Source of the DNA: Phycisphaeraceae bacterium | GTDB lineage: Bacteria > Planctomycetota > Phycisphaerae > Phycisphaerales > Phycisphaeraceae | Assembly (NCBI GenBank): GCA_028281215.1 | Contig: JANQKH010000575.1 | Location: 1 to 20,902 of the forward strand | Direction: 5' to 3' | Length of the DNA: 20,902 nucleotides | In this document: positions 14,413 through 20,902 of the stretch, piece after piece | How the letters are laid out: each line of letters begins with the position of its first letter | How positions within the stretch are numbered: position 1 is the first letter of the stretch | Notes under the pieces: model-generated | What the model was told of the DNA's origin: nothing | What the model saw: only the letters and a program-made list of their open reading frames with translations | Databases searched by the model: none | Translations under genes and position numbers: made by a program

Positions 14413-14637
14413 AACAGGTGTATCGGCTGAATTGAGATGTCGTTTCGGTGTCGATTGATACGCAGGCAGAGGCATACGGGATCGCGCAATCGGTGGATGG
14501 ACGTGCAGCACCATGCGGTCACGGCAGAGAATCCAGACTTTCGTTGAAGATCCCTCAGGTCCGGCTTGCAAGAACCTTGAAATCAGAACGAAGCATTCAG
14601 GATGAAACGCTCAGGACGATGAACTCGCTGTTCGCGC

Positions 14638-15705
14638 TTACCGTTTGCCGCCGTAGCCGTAACCATAGCCGTAGCTGTACTTGTAGAGGTAACGGGAAAC
14701 GTAGTGCTTCATGTGCGTGAGGATGACGCCGCTGACTTCGCAGTTGTTGGCGCGAAGCAGGCGCTTGGCACGCTCGACAGCCGTCGAAGGCGTCTTGTTC
14801 AACCGCACAACGAGCAACACCTGCTCAGCCAATGAACCGAGAATGCAGGAGTCGGTGACGGTGATCACAGGCGGCGAATCGATGAAGATGTGATCATAAC
14901 GATCCTTCAACTGTTCGAGCACCTGAACCATGCGCGGGCTGGACAGCAATTCGGTGGAGTGAATCGTGTCGCGTCCGCCGGCAGGAATGAATTGCAGGTT
15001 GTCGTAGATCGTCGGATGCAGGGCATCGTCGATGCGATCGACCTCACCGCGAAGCAGTTGGAGCATACCGGGCGTGGTATCGCGGTCAAAGAGTTTATTG
15101 AACGAAGGCCGACGAAGGTCACCCTCGATCAACAGTGTTTTCTTGTTGCGCAGTTCGCTGAACACAATGCCCATGTTGGCGGTCGTGACGCTCTTGCCTT
15201 CTTCGGGTGTGGAACTGGTGAGCACGGTGACTTGCATGGACTTGTTGCGGGCACGGGCGAGCAACTGCGTGCGAATGGCGCGGTACTGTTCGGTCACGGC
15301 CGAGCCGCGATCGTGATGAACGACGACTTCCGATGAGTAGCCGTTGAGTTTTGAAGGTCGGTTGACGGGCAACGACGTGTCGGCATCAAAGTCGAGGTCG
15401 AAACGGTTTTCCATTTCCTCCGCGGCCGCGAGATCGGCGGCAGCAGCAACGGGTGCCTGGGCGGCGGTTTCGGAAGCGGCTTGCTTGGCGGCCTGGCCGG
15501 CTTGACGCTGATCCAGTGACTCGGAAGCGATCGCCTGGGCCTCAACGGCATCAAGCGGCAATCCACCGGCGGCTTCCTCCTTCGGAACGAACGCGGACTG
15601 AGGCGGCAATTCCGAATTCGGGGCCGCGTCAGAGCCTGGCGCAGCATCATCCTGCTTGCCCTGCTCCCGCTTCGCTCGATTCATGGCTTCAAATACGTCG
15701 CCCAT
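14638..15705 (-). CDS. CpsD/Wzc-like bacterial tyrosine kinase
   Basis: Cytoplasmic BY-kinase that autophosphorylates on a C-terminal tyrosine cluster and controls polysaccharide polymerisation through its Wzz partner. The 355-residue product has a long Ala/Glu-rich N-terminal region (1-130), then TEQYRAIRTQLL, Walker A TSSTPEEGKSVTTAN (about 163-177), Walker A' LLIEGDLRR (191-199), and Walker B HIFIDSPP (272-279). The tail carries eight tyrosines (335-351), ending in a YGYGYGYGGKR run. In Walker A' the usual first Asp is Glu194; the second (D196) is kept. The start ATG overlaps the end of the upstream ATPase gene by 17 bases, implying translational coupling. It resembles the XrtA-associated tyrosine kinases. 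Confidence 0.9.
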   Translation of the reverse strand: MGDVFEAMNRAKREQGKQDDAAPGSDAAPNSELPPQSAFVPKEEAAGGLPLDAVEAQAIASESLDQRQAGQAAKQAASETAAQAPVAAAADLAAAEEMENRFDLDFDADTSLPVNRPSKLNGYSSEVVVHHDRGSAVTEQYRAIRTQLLARARNKSMQVTVLTSSTPEEGKSVTTANMGIVFSELRNKKTLLIEGDLRRPSFNKLFDRDTTPGMLQLLRGEVDRIDDALHPTIYDNLQFIPAGGRDTIHSTELLSSPRMVQVLEQLKDRYDHIFIDSPPVITVTDSCILGSLAEQVLLVVRLNKTPSTAVERAKRLLRANNCEVSGVILTHMKHYVSRYLYKYSYGYGYGYGGKR

Positions 15706-16576
15706 CGTCAGGCTCCTGCTCCCCTAGCATGCTCTCTGTGAACATATCGTCCAATGAGCCGTCGAAGTTCGGCAGCATTTGAGAAATTGACCGGCGAATG
15801 ATCGCTGAATCAATCAAATGCGTGCTGCACGAGTAGCCCACCAACAATGCGTTGTCACAGACCAGATTCACGACGCGGGGCACGCCCTGTGAATATTCAA
15901 AAATGGCCTGCAACGCTTCCCTTGAAAAATCCACGTTCGGACGGCCTTTGCTCGCCCGCACCAAACGGTAGGCGATATACCGCGTGGTGTCGTCAAACGT
16001 CATCGGTTGAAGGTGCATGTACATCACAATGCGCTGGATCAACGGCTTCAAACGCGGATGCTTCAGCGTCGCACGAAGCTCCGGCTGCCCCAGAATCAAC
16101 AACTGCACCAGCTTATCGGTCTCACTTTCCAGGTTGGTCAGCAACCGAAGCTCTTCAAATTCATCAATCGACAAGCACTGGCCCTCGTCGATCACCACCA
16201 CAACGGTCCGCCCAATCGCGTGCTGCGATTCGACGAATTTCTTGATCAGTGAAAGCAGCGTCGCCTTGTCCGGATCGGGCGGCATCTCGATCTGAAACTC
16301 GGTCGCGATCAGTTTCAACAGTTGCTGGCTGGACACGCGGGTGTTGTTCACCAGCGCCACGCGGGCGTCCGACCCCAGACGGCGAATCAGGGTGCGCGTG
16401 AGGGTCGTCTTGCCGGAGCCGATCTCTCCGGTGATCAGGGCAAAACCGCGACGGTTACGCACCGTGTATTCGAGCTTCGCCAATGCCTCGCGATGCTGCT
16501 CGGTCTCGAAAAAAAATCGCGAGTTGGGCGTGTTGTTGAAAGGCCCGATCGCAAGGTTGTAGTAATTCTCATACAT
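15689..16576 (-). CDS. ExeA-like AAA ATPase of exosortase-associated EPS locus
   Basis: A 295-residue AAA protein that resembles the general secretion ATPase ExeA and the XrtA-associated ATPase (TIGR03015-like). It opens with MYENYYNLAIGPFNNTPNSRFFFETEQHREAL, typical of the family, followed by Walker A ALITGEIGSGKTTL (about 46-59), Walker B VVVVIDEGQ (about 125-133), sensor region LILGQPEL, and a C-terminal GVPRVVNLVCDNALL motif. The biochemical role in polysaccharide export is not well defined; it is expected at the membrane. It overlaps the kinase gene by 17 bases and follows the chain-length gene after 96 bases. Confidence 0.9.
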   Translation of the reverse strand: MYENYYNLAIGPFNNTPNSRFFFETEQHREALAKLEYTVRNRRGFALITGEIGSGKTTLTRTLIRRLGSDARVALVNNTRVSSQQLLKLIATEFQIEMPPDPDKATLLSLIKKFVESQHAIGRTVVVVIDEGQCLSIDEFEELRLLTNLESETDKLVQLLILGQPELRATLKHPRLKPLIQRIVMYMHLQPMTFDDTTRYIAYRLVRASKGRPNVDFSREALQAIFEYSQGVPRVVNLVCDNALLVGYSCSTHLIDSAIIRRSISQMLPNFDGSLDDMFTESMLGEQEPDDGRRI

Positions 16577-16672
16577 CCGAAATCGTGCCTCTGCGATTCA
16601 GAAGTCTTTCTTGTGTCTGGCTTGTGCCTGTGATATCCAACCCAATCAACTCATACGTTGTCAGACCGCCGG

Positions 16673-18319
16673 TCAAGTCCCGGACAACTGTCGTTTGAAG
16701 AATCCGACCGGGTCTTCCATCAAAGCTTTGTGTTTGTGCGGTGCTTCCAGGCTCAGGTAGGTGAAGATGAAACAGGCGATCAGCACCAGGGCCAATGCGG
16801 CCGTGCATGCCGGGTACACACCCCACCCGAGAATCTTTCGACGCATCGCCAAGCCCGGACTGACAATTTCATTGACCGCGCCGAGCACCGGAATCTTGAT
16901 GTCATCAATCGCTTGTTCGACACTGCGGTACGAACTGTCAAGCAGTTCGGCGACAACGACAAATAGAGCGCCGGTCAGGAAGCCGAAGAAGACGGCGTAA
17001 CCGAGAATCTTGATCAATGTCGGTGAACTGGGCCGCACCGGGGCTTTGGCGTGTTGGATCACGTTCAACCGCATGCCGCGCTCACTGACCGCCATGGTCA
17101 GCGCGACCTGGGTGCGGCGGAGGTTGTCGTCCCAGAACGCCAATTGGCCGACGGCTTCGCGCGTTTCCCGCTCGATCTTGAGGTACTGGTTTCGCACCTC
17201 AAAGAAGCGACGGTTGAACACCTCGTACTTCTGAACCTCTTCTTCAAGTCGTTCAAACTCGGCGACCTTGGCGTTGTAGACCGCAGCGCCTTCCTGGATT
17301 TGCTTCTGCGCTTCGATCTTTTCAAGGTTGGGCACTTCTTCGATTTCGTAATCCTTGGCGCCCACGAATCCTTCAATTTCCTTCTTCACCTTTTCGATGC
17401 GCCGGCGAAGGTCTTTCACCGCGGGATGCTCTTCCGTGCGGCGAAGTTCGTACAGGTTGTATTCCAGCGCCTTCTTGAGATTCAGAAGCGCTTCTTTCTT
17501 TTCGGCCAGTTCCGGATTGTCGACCTGCTTGCGCCGTTCCTGGAATTCCGGTTGTTCTTTCTCCCACGCAATCAGACTTGCGACCTTGCGCTGAAGTTCG
17601 TCCGCCTCGGTTTTGACGGCGTCACGATCGCGTTTCAGTTGCGTCAGCTTTTCGTGGATGAGCGCAGGGTCTTCCGGGTTGATGCCGTCGTGCGTCACCA
17701 TGAAGCGCAGCTTTTGCGTCTCCAACTCACTGAGTTTGCGGCGATATCGCGTCGCCTCAGCGAGGAAGAATTTCTTCTGATCGATCAACGCTTCGTCCAA
17801 ATCCGCCCGCACCTTCTTCAAGTACGTTTCGATCAGTTTGTTGACGACCTTCTCGCAGATCTCGGGATCTTCACCGGTGTAGGAAACCGAGACCTGATCA
17901 ATCGCGTTGTTACCAACTTCCGTACGAACGGAGATACCGGAGACCAGTTTCCTGACCAGATTGTTCTTGCGCATGCGGCCGTCGGCGGTCAGGGTATTGT
18001 CATCCATCACCGGCAAATCTTTGCCCAGTTCATCCACGTCGGCGATCAATTGGGTGATCGCTTCAGGGCTGGTGAAGTCGTATTGCATCAGCGACCGGAT
18101 GACGCGGTATTCCTTCATGACCATGTCGTCTTTGGTCGCGCTGAGGGTGGTATCGCTCTTTCGCCGGAACTTGGCTTCGGCGCGGTAGGTCCGAGGCGCG
18201 TATTGGCTGGCGAAGATGATGATCGTCGCCACGATGATCGCCGGGAAGAAAAACTTCTTCTTGTGGCGAACGAGAATGCCGAGCCATTCATTGAGATTCG
18301 TTGGTTTGCGCCATGCCAT
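16673..18319 (-). CDS. Wzz/GumC-like polysaccharide chain-length determinant
   Basis: Inner-membrane polysaccharide co-polymerase that spans the periplasm and sets chain length with the tyrosine kinase. The 548-residue protein has a short cytoplasmic start (MAWRKPTNLNEWLGILVRHKKK), a first membrane helix (about 24-43), a Wzz-like domain with KLVSGISVRTEVGNNAIDQVSVSYTGEDPE, and a long charged coiled-coil region (about 170-400). Membrane segments follow the PxxPSSPT-type motif (APVRPSSPTLIKILGYAVFFGFLTGALFVV) and recur near the C-terminus (ALALVLIACFIFTYL). A cytoplasmic kinase domain is absent; it is supplied by the separate gene two positions downstream. Length and layout match exosortase-locus chain-length proteins. 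GAGG lies eight bases before the ATG. Confidence 0.9.
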   Translation of the reverse strand: MAWRKPTNLNEWLGILVRHKKKFFFPAIIVATIIIFASQYAPRTYRAEAKFRRKSDTTLSATKDDMVMKEYRVIRSLMQYDFTSPEAITQLIADVDELGKDLPVMDDNTLTADGRMRKNNLVRKLVSGISVRTEVGNNAIDQVSVSYTGEDPEICEKVVNKLIETYLKKVRADLDEALIDQKKFFLAEATRYRRKLSELETQKLRFMVTHDGINPEDPALIHEKLTQLKRDRDAVKTEADELQRKVASLIAWEKEQPEFQERRKQVDNPELAEKKEALLNLKKALEYNLYELRRTEEHPAVKDLRRRIEKVKKEIEGFVGAKDYEIEEVPNLEKIEAQKQIQEGAAVYNAKVAEFERLEEEVQKYEVFNRRFFEVRNQYLKIERETREAVGQLAFWDDNLRRTQVALTMAVSERGMRLNVIQHAKAPVRPSSPTLIKILGYAVFFGFLTGALFVVVAELLDSSYRSVEQAIDDIKIPVLGAVNEIVSPGLAMRRKILGWGVYPACTAALALVLIACFIFTYLSLEAPHKHKALMEDPVGFFKRQLSGT

Positions 18320-18414
18320 GGGGATGCCTCGTTTCTGGTTCCTTCAACCAACCGGACGGCGTGTGACTCGGTCCGGCTGATGGTTCACTTTGCGGCCTGA
18401 TCCAACTTCAAACG

Positions 18415-18430
18415 CGGGCACCATTGCCCG
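18415..18430 (-). terminator. Small hairpin after the export-lipoprotein gene
   Basis: A perfect six-base stem CGGGCA/TGCCCG with a four-base loop lies 24 bases after the stop at 18454. There is no T-run, so it may be an RNA-processing or partial attenuation site within the polysaccharide operon rather than a full terminator. Confidence 0.3.
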
Positions 18431-18453
18431 GATGGTCGATGTATCGGTGATCA

Positions 18454-19227
18454 CTAGAAATTGTTGTTGTTATTGTTGTTGTTGACCGCGTTTTCAAACT
18501 GGTTGGGCACGCGGTAAGGCGTCGTCGCCAGATTCAACGCCGGCTGCACTGGTGACAACAGATTCTGGACAAACCGGCCAATCGCGGCGAACGGGTTGAT
18601 CGGCACCCAGACGATGTCGCCCTCTTCCAACACAGCGTTGTAGCGCAGATCACCCGTCTCATACATTTCACGCAGGTCGACACTCATACGACGGATCAAC
18701 TCACGGCGTTCGTTGGGACGCAGCACTACCGCTTTTTCAGGCCAGGCGGTCGGGGGGATGCCGGCCGACAGCACGGCATGCAACAGCGTGTCGCGCCCGG
18801 TGAATCGGCGGGGACCAGCCCCCATTTCACCCGCGAAGTAGAAAAACTTGCTGTTGAAGCCGGTGATGTTCACCTGGACGGTCACGTCCTGGTAATACTT
18901 GAGAATGCGTTCTTCGATTTCAGCGCCGAGTTGCGTGGGGGTTTTACCGGCCGCAAAAATATCACCGATCAAGTGCAACGTGATGTAACCGTCGGGTCGC
19001 AACTGAAGGTTCTGGTTGTGAATTTCCGGTGCGCTGGGGGCGATGATCTGGACCGTGTCCGGCGGTTCGATGACGTACGGCTTGCCTGCGACGATCGGCC
19101 GTGGCTCCGGCAGGAAATCCTCGTAGTCGGTGTATTTGGGCGGGCCGCAACCCACCACACTGAATGCCGCCAGCAAGAGGACGGTTGCGAGAAGGTTTCG
19201 TCGAATCATTACCGAAATGTCGAACAT
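18454..19227 (-). CDS. Polysaccharide export lipoprotein (Wza-like, SLBB)
   Basis: Outer-membrane export protein for the polymer. The 257-residue product has a lipoprotein signal: MIRRNLLATVLLLAAFSVVGC, with lipidated C27. The polysaccharide export domain follows (about 48-125: PYVIEPPDTVQI, LRPDGYITLHLIGDIFAAGKTPTQL), then a single SLBB-like beta-grasp domain (about 130-185: FFYFAGEMGAGPRRFTGRDTLLHAVLSAGIPPTAW). It ends in VNNNNNNNNF, an eight-asparagine tail encoded by a trinucleotide tract. It is shorter than E. coli Wza, which has more SLBB repeats. The first ATG is chosen because GGAG lies seven bases before it; the in-frame ATG at 19209 starts closer to the hydrophobic core but lacks this site. 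It lies between the sugar transferase and the chain-length gene. Confidence 0.9.
   Translation of the reverse strand: MFDISVMIRRNLLATVLLLAAFSVVGCGPPKYTDYEDFLPEPRPIVAGKPYVIEPPDTVQIIAPSAPEIHNQNLQLRPDGYITLHLIGDIFAAGKTPTQLGAEIEERILKYYQDVTVQVNITGFNSKFFYFAGEMGAGPRRFTGRDTLLHAVLSAGIPPTAWPEKAVVLRPNERRELIRRMSVDLREMYETGDLRYNAVLEEGDIVWVPINPFAAIGRFVQNLLSPVQPALNLATTPYRVPNQFENAVNNNNNNNNF
18457..18483. repeat. AAY trinucleotide tract coding poly-Asn
   Basis: Eight Asn codons (AAC and AAT) run in a row at the 3' end of the export-lipoprotein gene. Expansion or loss by whole units would change only the length of the tail. Confidence 0.75.
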
Positions 19228-19234
19228 GGCGTCT

Positions 19235-19238
19235 CTCC
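19235..19238 (-). promoter_or_regulatory. Shine-Dalgarno for the start at 19227
   Basis: GGAG on the minus strand, seven bases before the ATG at 19227. It supports this start over the one at 19209. Confidence 0.55.
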
Positions 19239-19441
19239 GAAAGAGCTTATAGGACCCGTTGGGTCAGTTTTTCGATCTCCGAGCGACATGACGACGGACG
19301 GAGTTCTTTGATCTACGGTCATCATTCCATTCGACCAACCAAGCCGCGCCCTAAAGCGGGCAAGCCCCGGATGCAGCCAAACGATTGGGTTTTTCCAGCA
19401 CGCGCCACGCCGCCGCATACGATCCTCAACGGGGCAAGACG

Positions 19442-20101
19442 TTATCGGGCACCGGTATCGCGAAACTTGGCAAACGTGGCGAACAACAGTTTCAATTCAA
19501 GTCCCAGCGACATTTTTTCAATGTATTCCAAATCCATTTCAAGTTTGCGTTTGACCGAATCGCTGTCCACGTCGTACCCGTTGTAAATCTGCGCCATACC
19601 GGTCAGGCCGGGCTTGACGGCCAATCGTCGTTCAAAGTCCGGCACCTGTCGGCTCAGTTCTTCGAACAGTTCCGGCCGTTCCGGTCGCGGGCCCACTAAG
19701 CTCATTTCGCCGCGCAGAATGTTGAACAACTGCGGAATTTCATCAATATGGCTCATGCGCATCCAACGGCACCAAGGGATCACGCGCGGATCGTCCGCCC
19801 CGGCGCGAACGGCGCGGCCGCCTTTTTCCGAATCCATGTACATCGTGCGGAACTTGTAAATGGTAAACAGTCGCCCATTGAGCCCAACCCGGACCTGACG
19901 GTAGAGGATTGGCCCATCCGGGTCATTGATCTTCACAATCAACGCGCAAATCAACATGATCGGAGCAAAGAGAATGGTCGCCACGACACCGCCCACGAGA
20001 TCCATCAGCTCCTTGAAAACCGGAAACTGTCGATTCGCCAATCCCAACACAACAGCGGTTCCCCCGCCGCCGACAATTGCGAATGTAATCGGTTCTGGCA
20101 T
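19442..20101 (-). CDS. Initiating sugar-phosphate transferase for exopolysaccharide
   Basis: Transfers a sugar-1-phosphate to undecaprenyl phosphate, starting the repeat unit at the cytoplasmic membrane. The 219-residue protein is the short form of the bacterial sugar transferase family (PF02397). A Gly-rich hydrophobic N-terminus (ITFAIVGGGGTAVVLGL) comes first, then a membrane helix (about 35-57, MDLVGGVVATILFAPIMLICALIV) and the catalytic domain DPDGPILYRQVRVGLNGRLFTIYKFRTM, IDEIPQLFNILRGEMSLVGPRPE, and PGLTGMAQI. The four-helix N-terminal domain found in WbaP and in the exosortase-linked transferases is missing. The ATG at 20101 has GGGG eight bases upstream; the longer frame to 20161 starts with an unlikely Arg/Gly-rich stretch. 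It is the first gene of the cluster. Confidence 0.92.
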   Translation of the reverse strand: MPEPITFAIVGGGGTAVVLGLANRQFPVFKELMDLVGGVVATILFAPIMLICALIVKINDPDGPILYRQVRVGLNGRLFTIYKFRTMYMDSEKGGRAVRAGADDPRVIPWCRWMRMSHIDEIPQLFNILRGEMSLVGPRPERPELFEELSRQVPDFERRLAVKPGLTGMAQIYNGYDVDSDSVKRKLEMDLEYIEKMSLGLELKLLFATFAKFRDTGAR

Positions 20102-20545
20102 GAGTCCAACCCCTCTACGTCCGGCATGGCCGCCGCGCGACCAGACCTCTGTCCACCCCATCGACCCAATTACGTGGAGCCTTCAAGCCCCATTCGGGAA
20201 TTCGGGTCGAACCGCACTGTCCCACCACGTGGCGACTGAAAATACGATGCACGCCTCCACGTTGAGTCGGTGGGGCAACCGGTTCAACCGTCCCTCATGG
20301 ACGCATTCGACCGGCCCCGACTCATGGTGATGTGTGACTTCCTGTCCACCCTACCTGCGTTCCTTCTACAAACAGTAACCTACAACAATGAAAGAACTTG
20401 TCAACCCTTTTGTCATAGGTGACCGCCCCATGAAATCATGAAACCAGTACACCCGACCTTGGTACGAAAACCCGCCGCCGATGGTTCACTGGCGGCAGGC
20501 GATCAGGCCGGTGAAAGCGGAAACGCGAATCCCTAAGATGCCCGC
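20102..20545. other. Divergent 444-base gap between EPS cluster and tgt
   Basis: No convincing gene. It holds the putative minus-strand promoter at 20377-20404, which would give the EPS transcript a leader of roughly 270 bases, and three copies of CCACGT/ACGTGG (20172-20177, the palindrome CCACGTGG at 20225-20232, and 20257-20262). Near tgt a weak hairpin GCCGCC/GGCGGC spans 20474-20496. Confidence 0.5.
20377..20404 (-). promoter_or_regulatory. Candidate promoter of the exopolysaccharide cluster
   Basis: On the minus strand, a consensus TTGACA (20404-20399) is followed after 16 bases by TAGGTT (20382-20377). The local DNA is AT-richer than its surroundings. The -35 box is perfect, the -10 box moderate. 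Confidence 0.5.
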
Positions 20546-20902
20546 ATGACCTTGTCGTTTGAGATTCATCAATCAAGCCGCGAATGTCAGGCGCGGTGCG
20601 GGACCGTCTCGACACCGCACGGGTCATTCGATACCCCAGCGTTCATGCCGGTGGGCACGCAGGCTTCGGTCAAAGGTCTGTTGCCCGAATGGGTGGAGCG
20701 GACAGGCGCGCAAATCATTCTGGGCAATACATTTCACTTGCTGCTGCGGCCGGGCTCGGAACTGGTGGCTCAAATGAGTGGGCTCCACACATGGATGCGC
20801 TGGCAGCGGCCGATTTTGACCGATTCCGGTGGGTTTCAGGTGTTCAGCCTCGGCGATCTCAACCAAATCAACGACCAAGGCGTGATTTTCAAGAGCCCGT
20901 TG
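20546..20902 (+). CDS. tgt: Queuine tRNA-ribosyltransferase, N-terminal part (runs off right edge)
   Basis: Exchanges guanine 34 of GU(N)-anticodon tRNAs for the queuosine precursor preQ1. I read 119 residues from the ATG at 20546 to the window end. The family landmarks are clear: DTPAFMPVGTQASVKGLLPEWV, GAQIILGNTFHLLLRPG, and RPILTDSGGFQVFSL, whose Asp corresponds to the catalytic base of the Zymomonas enzyme. The nucleophilic Asp and the zinc site lie beyond the window. No clear Shine-Dalgarno is present. It is divergent from the polysaccharide cluster. Confidence 0.95.
   Translation, partial: MTLSFEIHQSSRECQARCGTVSTPHGSFDTPAFMPVGTQASVKGLLPEWVERTGAQIILGNTFHLLLRPGSELVAQMSGLHTWMRWQRPILTDSGGFQVFSLGDLNQINDQGVIFKSPL

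Noticed and set aside
13417..14430. 337-codon plus-strand open frame antisense to the glycosyltransferase
   Set aside because: Codon composition is that of a shadow frame in GC-rich DNA. The glycosyltransferase motifs on the minus strand are unambiguous.
18352..18376. CCGGAC/GTCCGG inverted repeat upstream of the chain-length gene
   Set aside because: Six-base arms with a 13-base loop are expected by chance in GC-rich DNA. There is no T-run or second copy.
17051..18400. 449-codon open frame on the plus strand, antisense to the chain-length gene
   Set aside because: Its product is a His/Phe/Arg/Asp-rich mirror of the coiled-coil coding strand, with no domain. The opposite strand has a clear Wzz-like protein.
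19253..19265. GACCC/GGGTC hairpin followed by TTTTT on the plus strand
   Set aside because: It looks like a terminator only for plus-strand transcription, where no gene lies upstream. The five-base stem is short, and it sits in the leader of the export-lipoprotein gene.
19350..19374. Sequence with GGGGCTTGCCCGCTTTAGGGC resembling the dispersed palindrome
   Set aside because: It shares only the GGGGCT core with the copies at 873-897 and 8208-8231 and lacks their symmetric arms, so I do not count it as a third copy.
1..20902. CRISPR arrays, tRNA/rRNA genes, transposases, integrases, phage genes
   Set aside because: I looked for regularly spaced repeats, tRNA-like cloverleaf arms and mobile-element protein motifs and saw none.

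Overview
The window looks like a piece of a GC-rich planctomycete chromosome, probably from the Phycisphaerae. This is an inference from three things: the planctomycete-style bL28 protein, a HEAT-repeat exported protein and an 'H-X9-DG' type pseudopilin, and a PEP-CTERM/exosortase-associated exopolysaccharide locus sitting among ordinary housekeeping genes. I count 19 protein genes. Two run off the ends (dnaG on the left, tgt on the right). I see no tRNA, rRNA, CRISPR array or insertion sequence.

Left part (1-5.7 kb). The minus strand carries the N-terminal part of DNA primase and ribosomal protein bL28, with a clear intrinsic terminator between them. Two plus-strand genes follow: a ComF-family phosphoribosyltransferase and an exported HEAT-repeat protein. 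They converge on a minus-strand exported protein with a pre-peptidase-C-terminal-like domain, and a hairpin terminator separates the two. After a 449-base AT-richer non-coding stretch with a notable inverted repeat comes a two-gene minus-strand unit: a type IV pilin-like pseudopilin and a membrane-anchored protein with four CxxC pairs.

Middle (5.8-13.0 kb). A minus-strand pair encodes a sugar-type ABC importer: a tandem RbsA/MglA-like ATPase followed by an RbsC-like permease. The permease is about 2.5 times the usual length because it carries two large predicted extracytoplasmic inserts, and no substrate-binding protein gene lies nearby. Divergent from this pair, the plus strand has an M24 (Xaa-Pro) aminopeptidase, then accB and accC, which supply the biotin carboxyl carrier and biotin carboxylase of acetyl-CoA carboxylase.

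Right part (13.0-20.1 kb). Six minus-strand genes form an exopolysaccharide locus, in transcription order: initiating sugar-phosphate transferase, SLBB/Wza-like export lipoprotein, Wzz/GumC-like chain-length protein, ExeA-like AAA ATPase, CpsD-like tyrosine kinase with a tyrosine-rich tail, and a glycosyltransferase resembling the PEP-CTERM/EpsH1-associated sugar transferase. The set matches exosortase-A-associated loci, but the exosortase itself is not in the window. tgt (queuine tRNA-ribosyltransferase) starts divergently at the right edge.

The main oddities are the oversized permease, two short tandem-repeat tracts translated inside dnaG, a palindrome shared by two intergenic regions, a hairpin in the rpmB leader, a Glu replacing the first Walker A' Asp of the tyrosine kinase, and a poly-asparagine tail made by an AAY trinucleotide tract.
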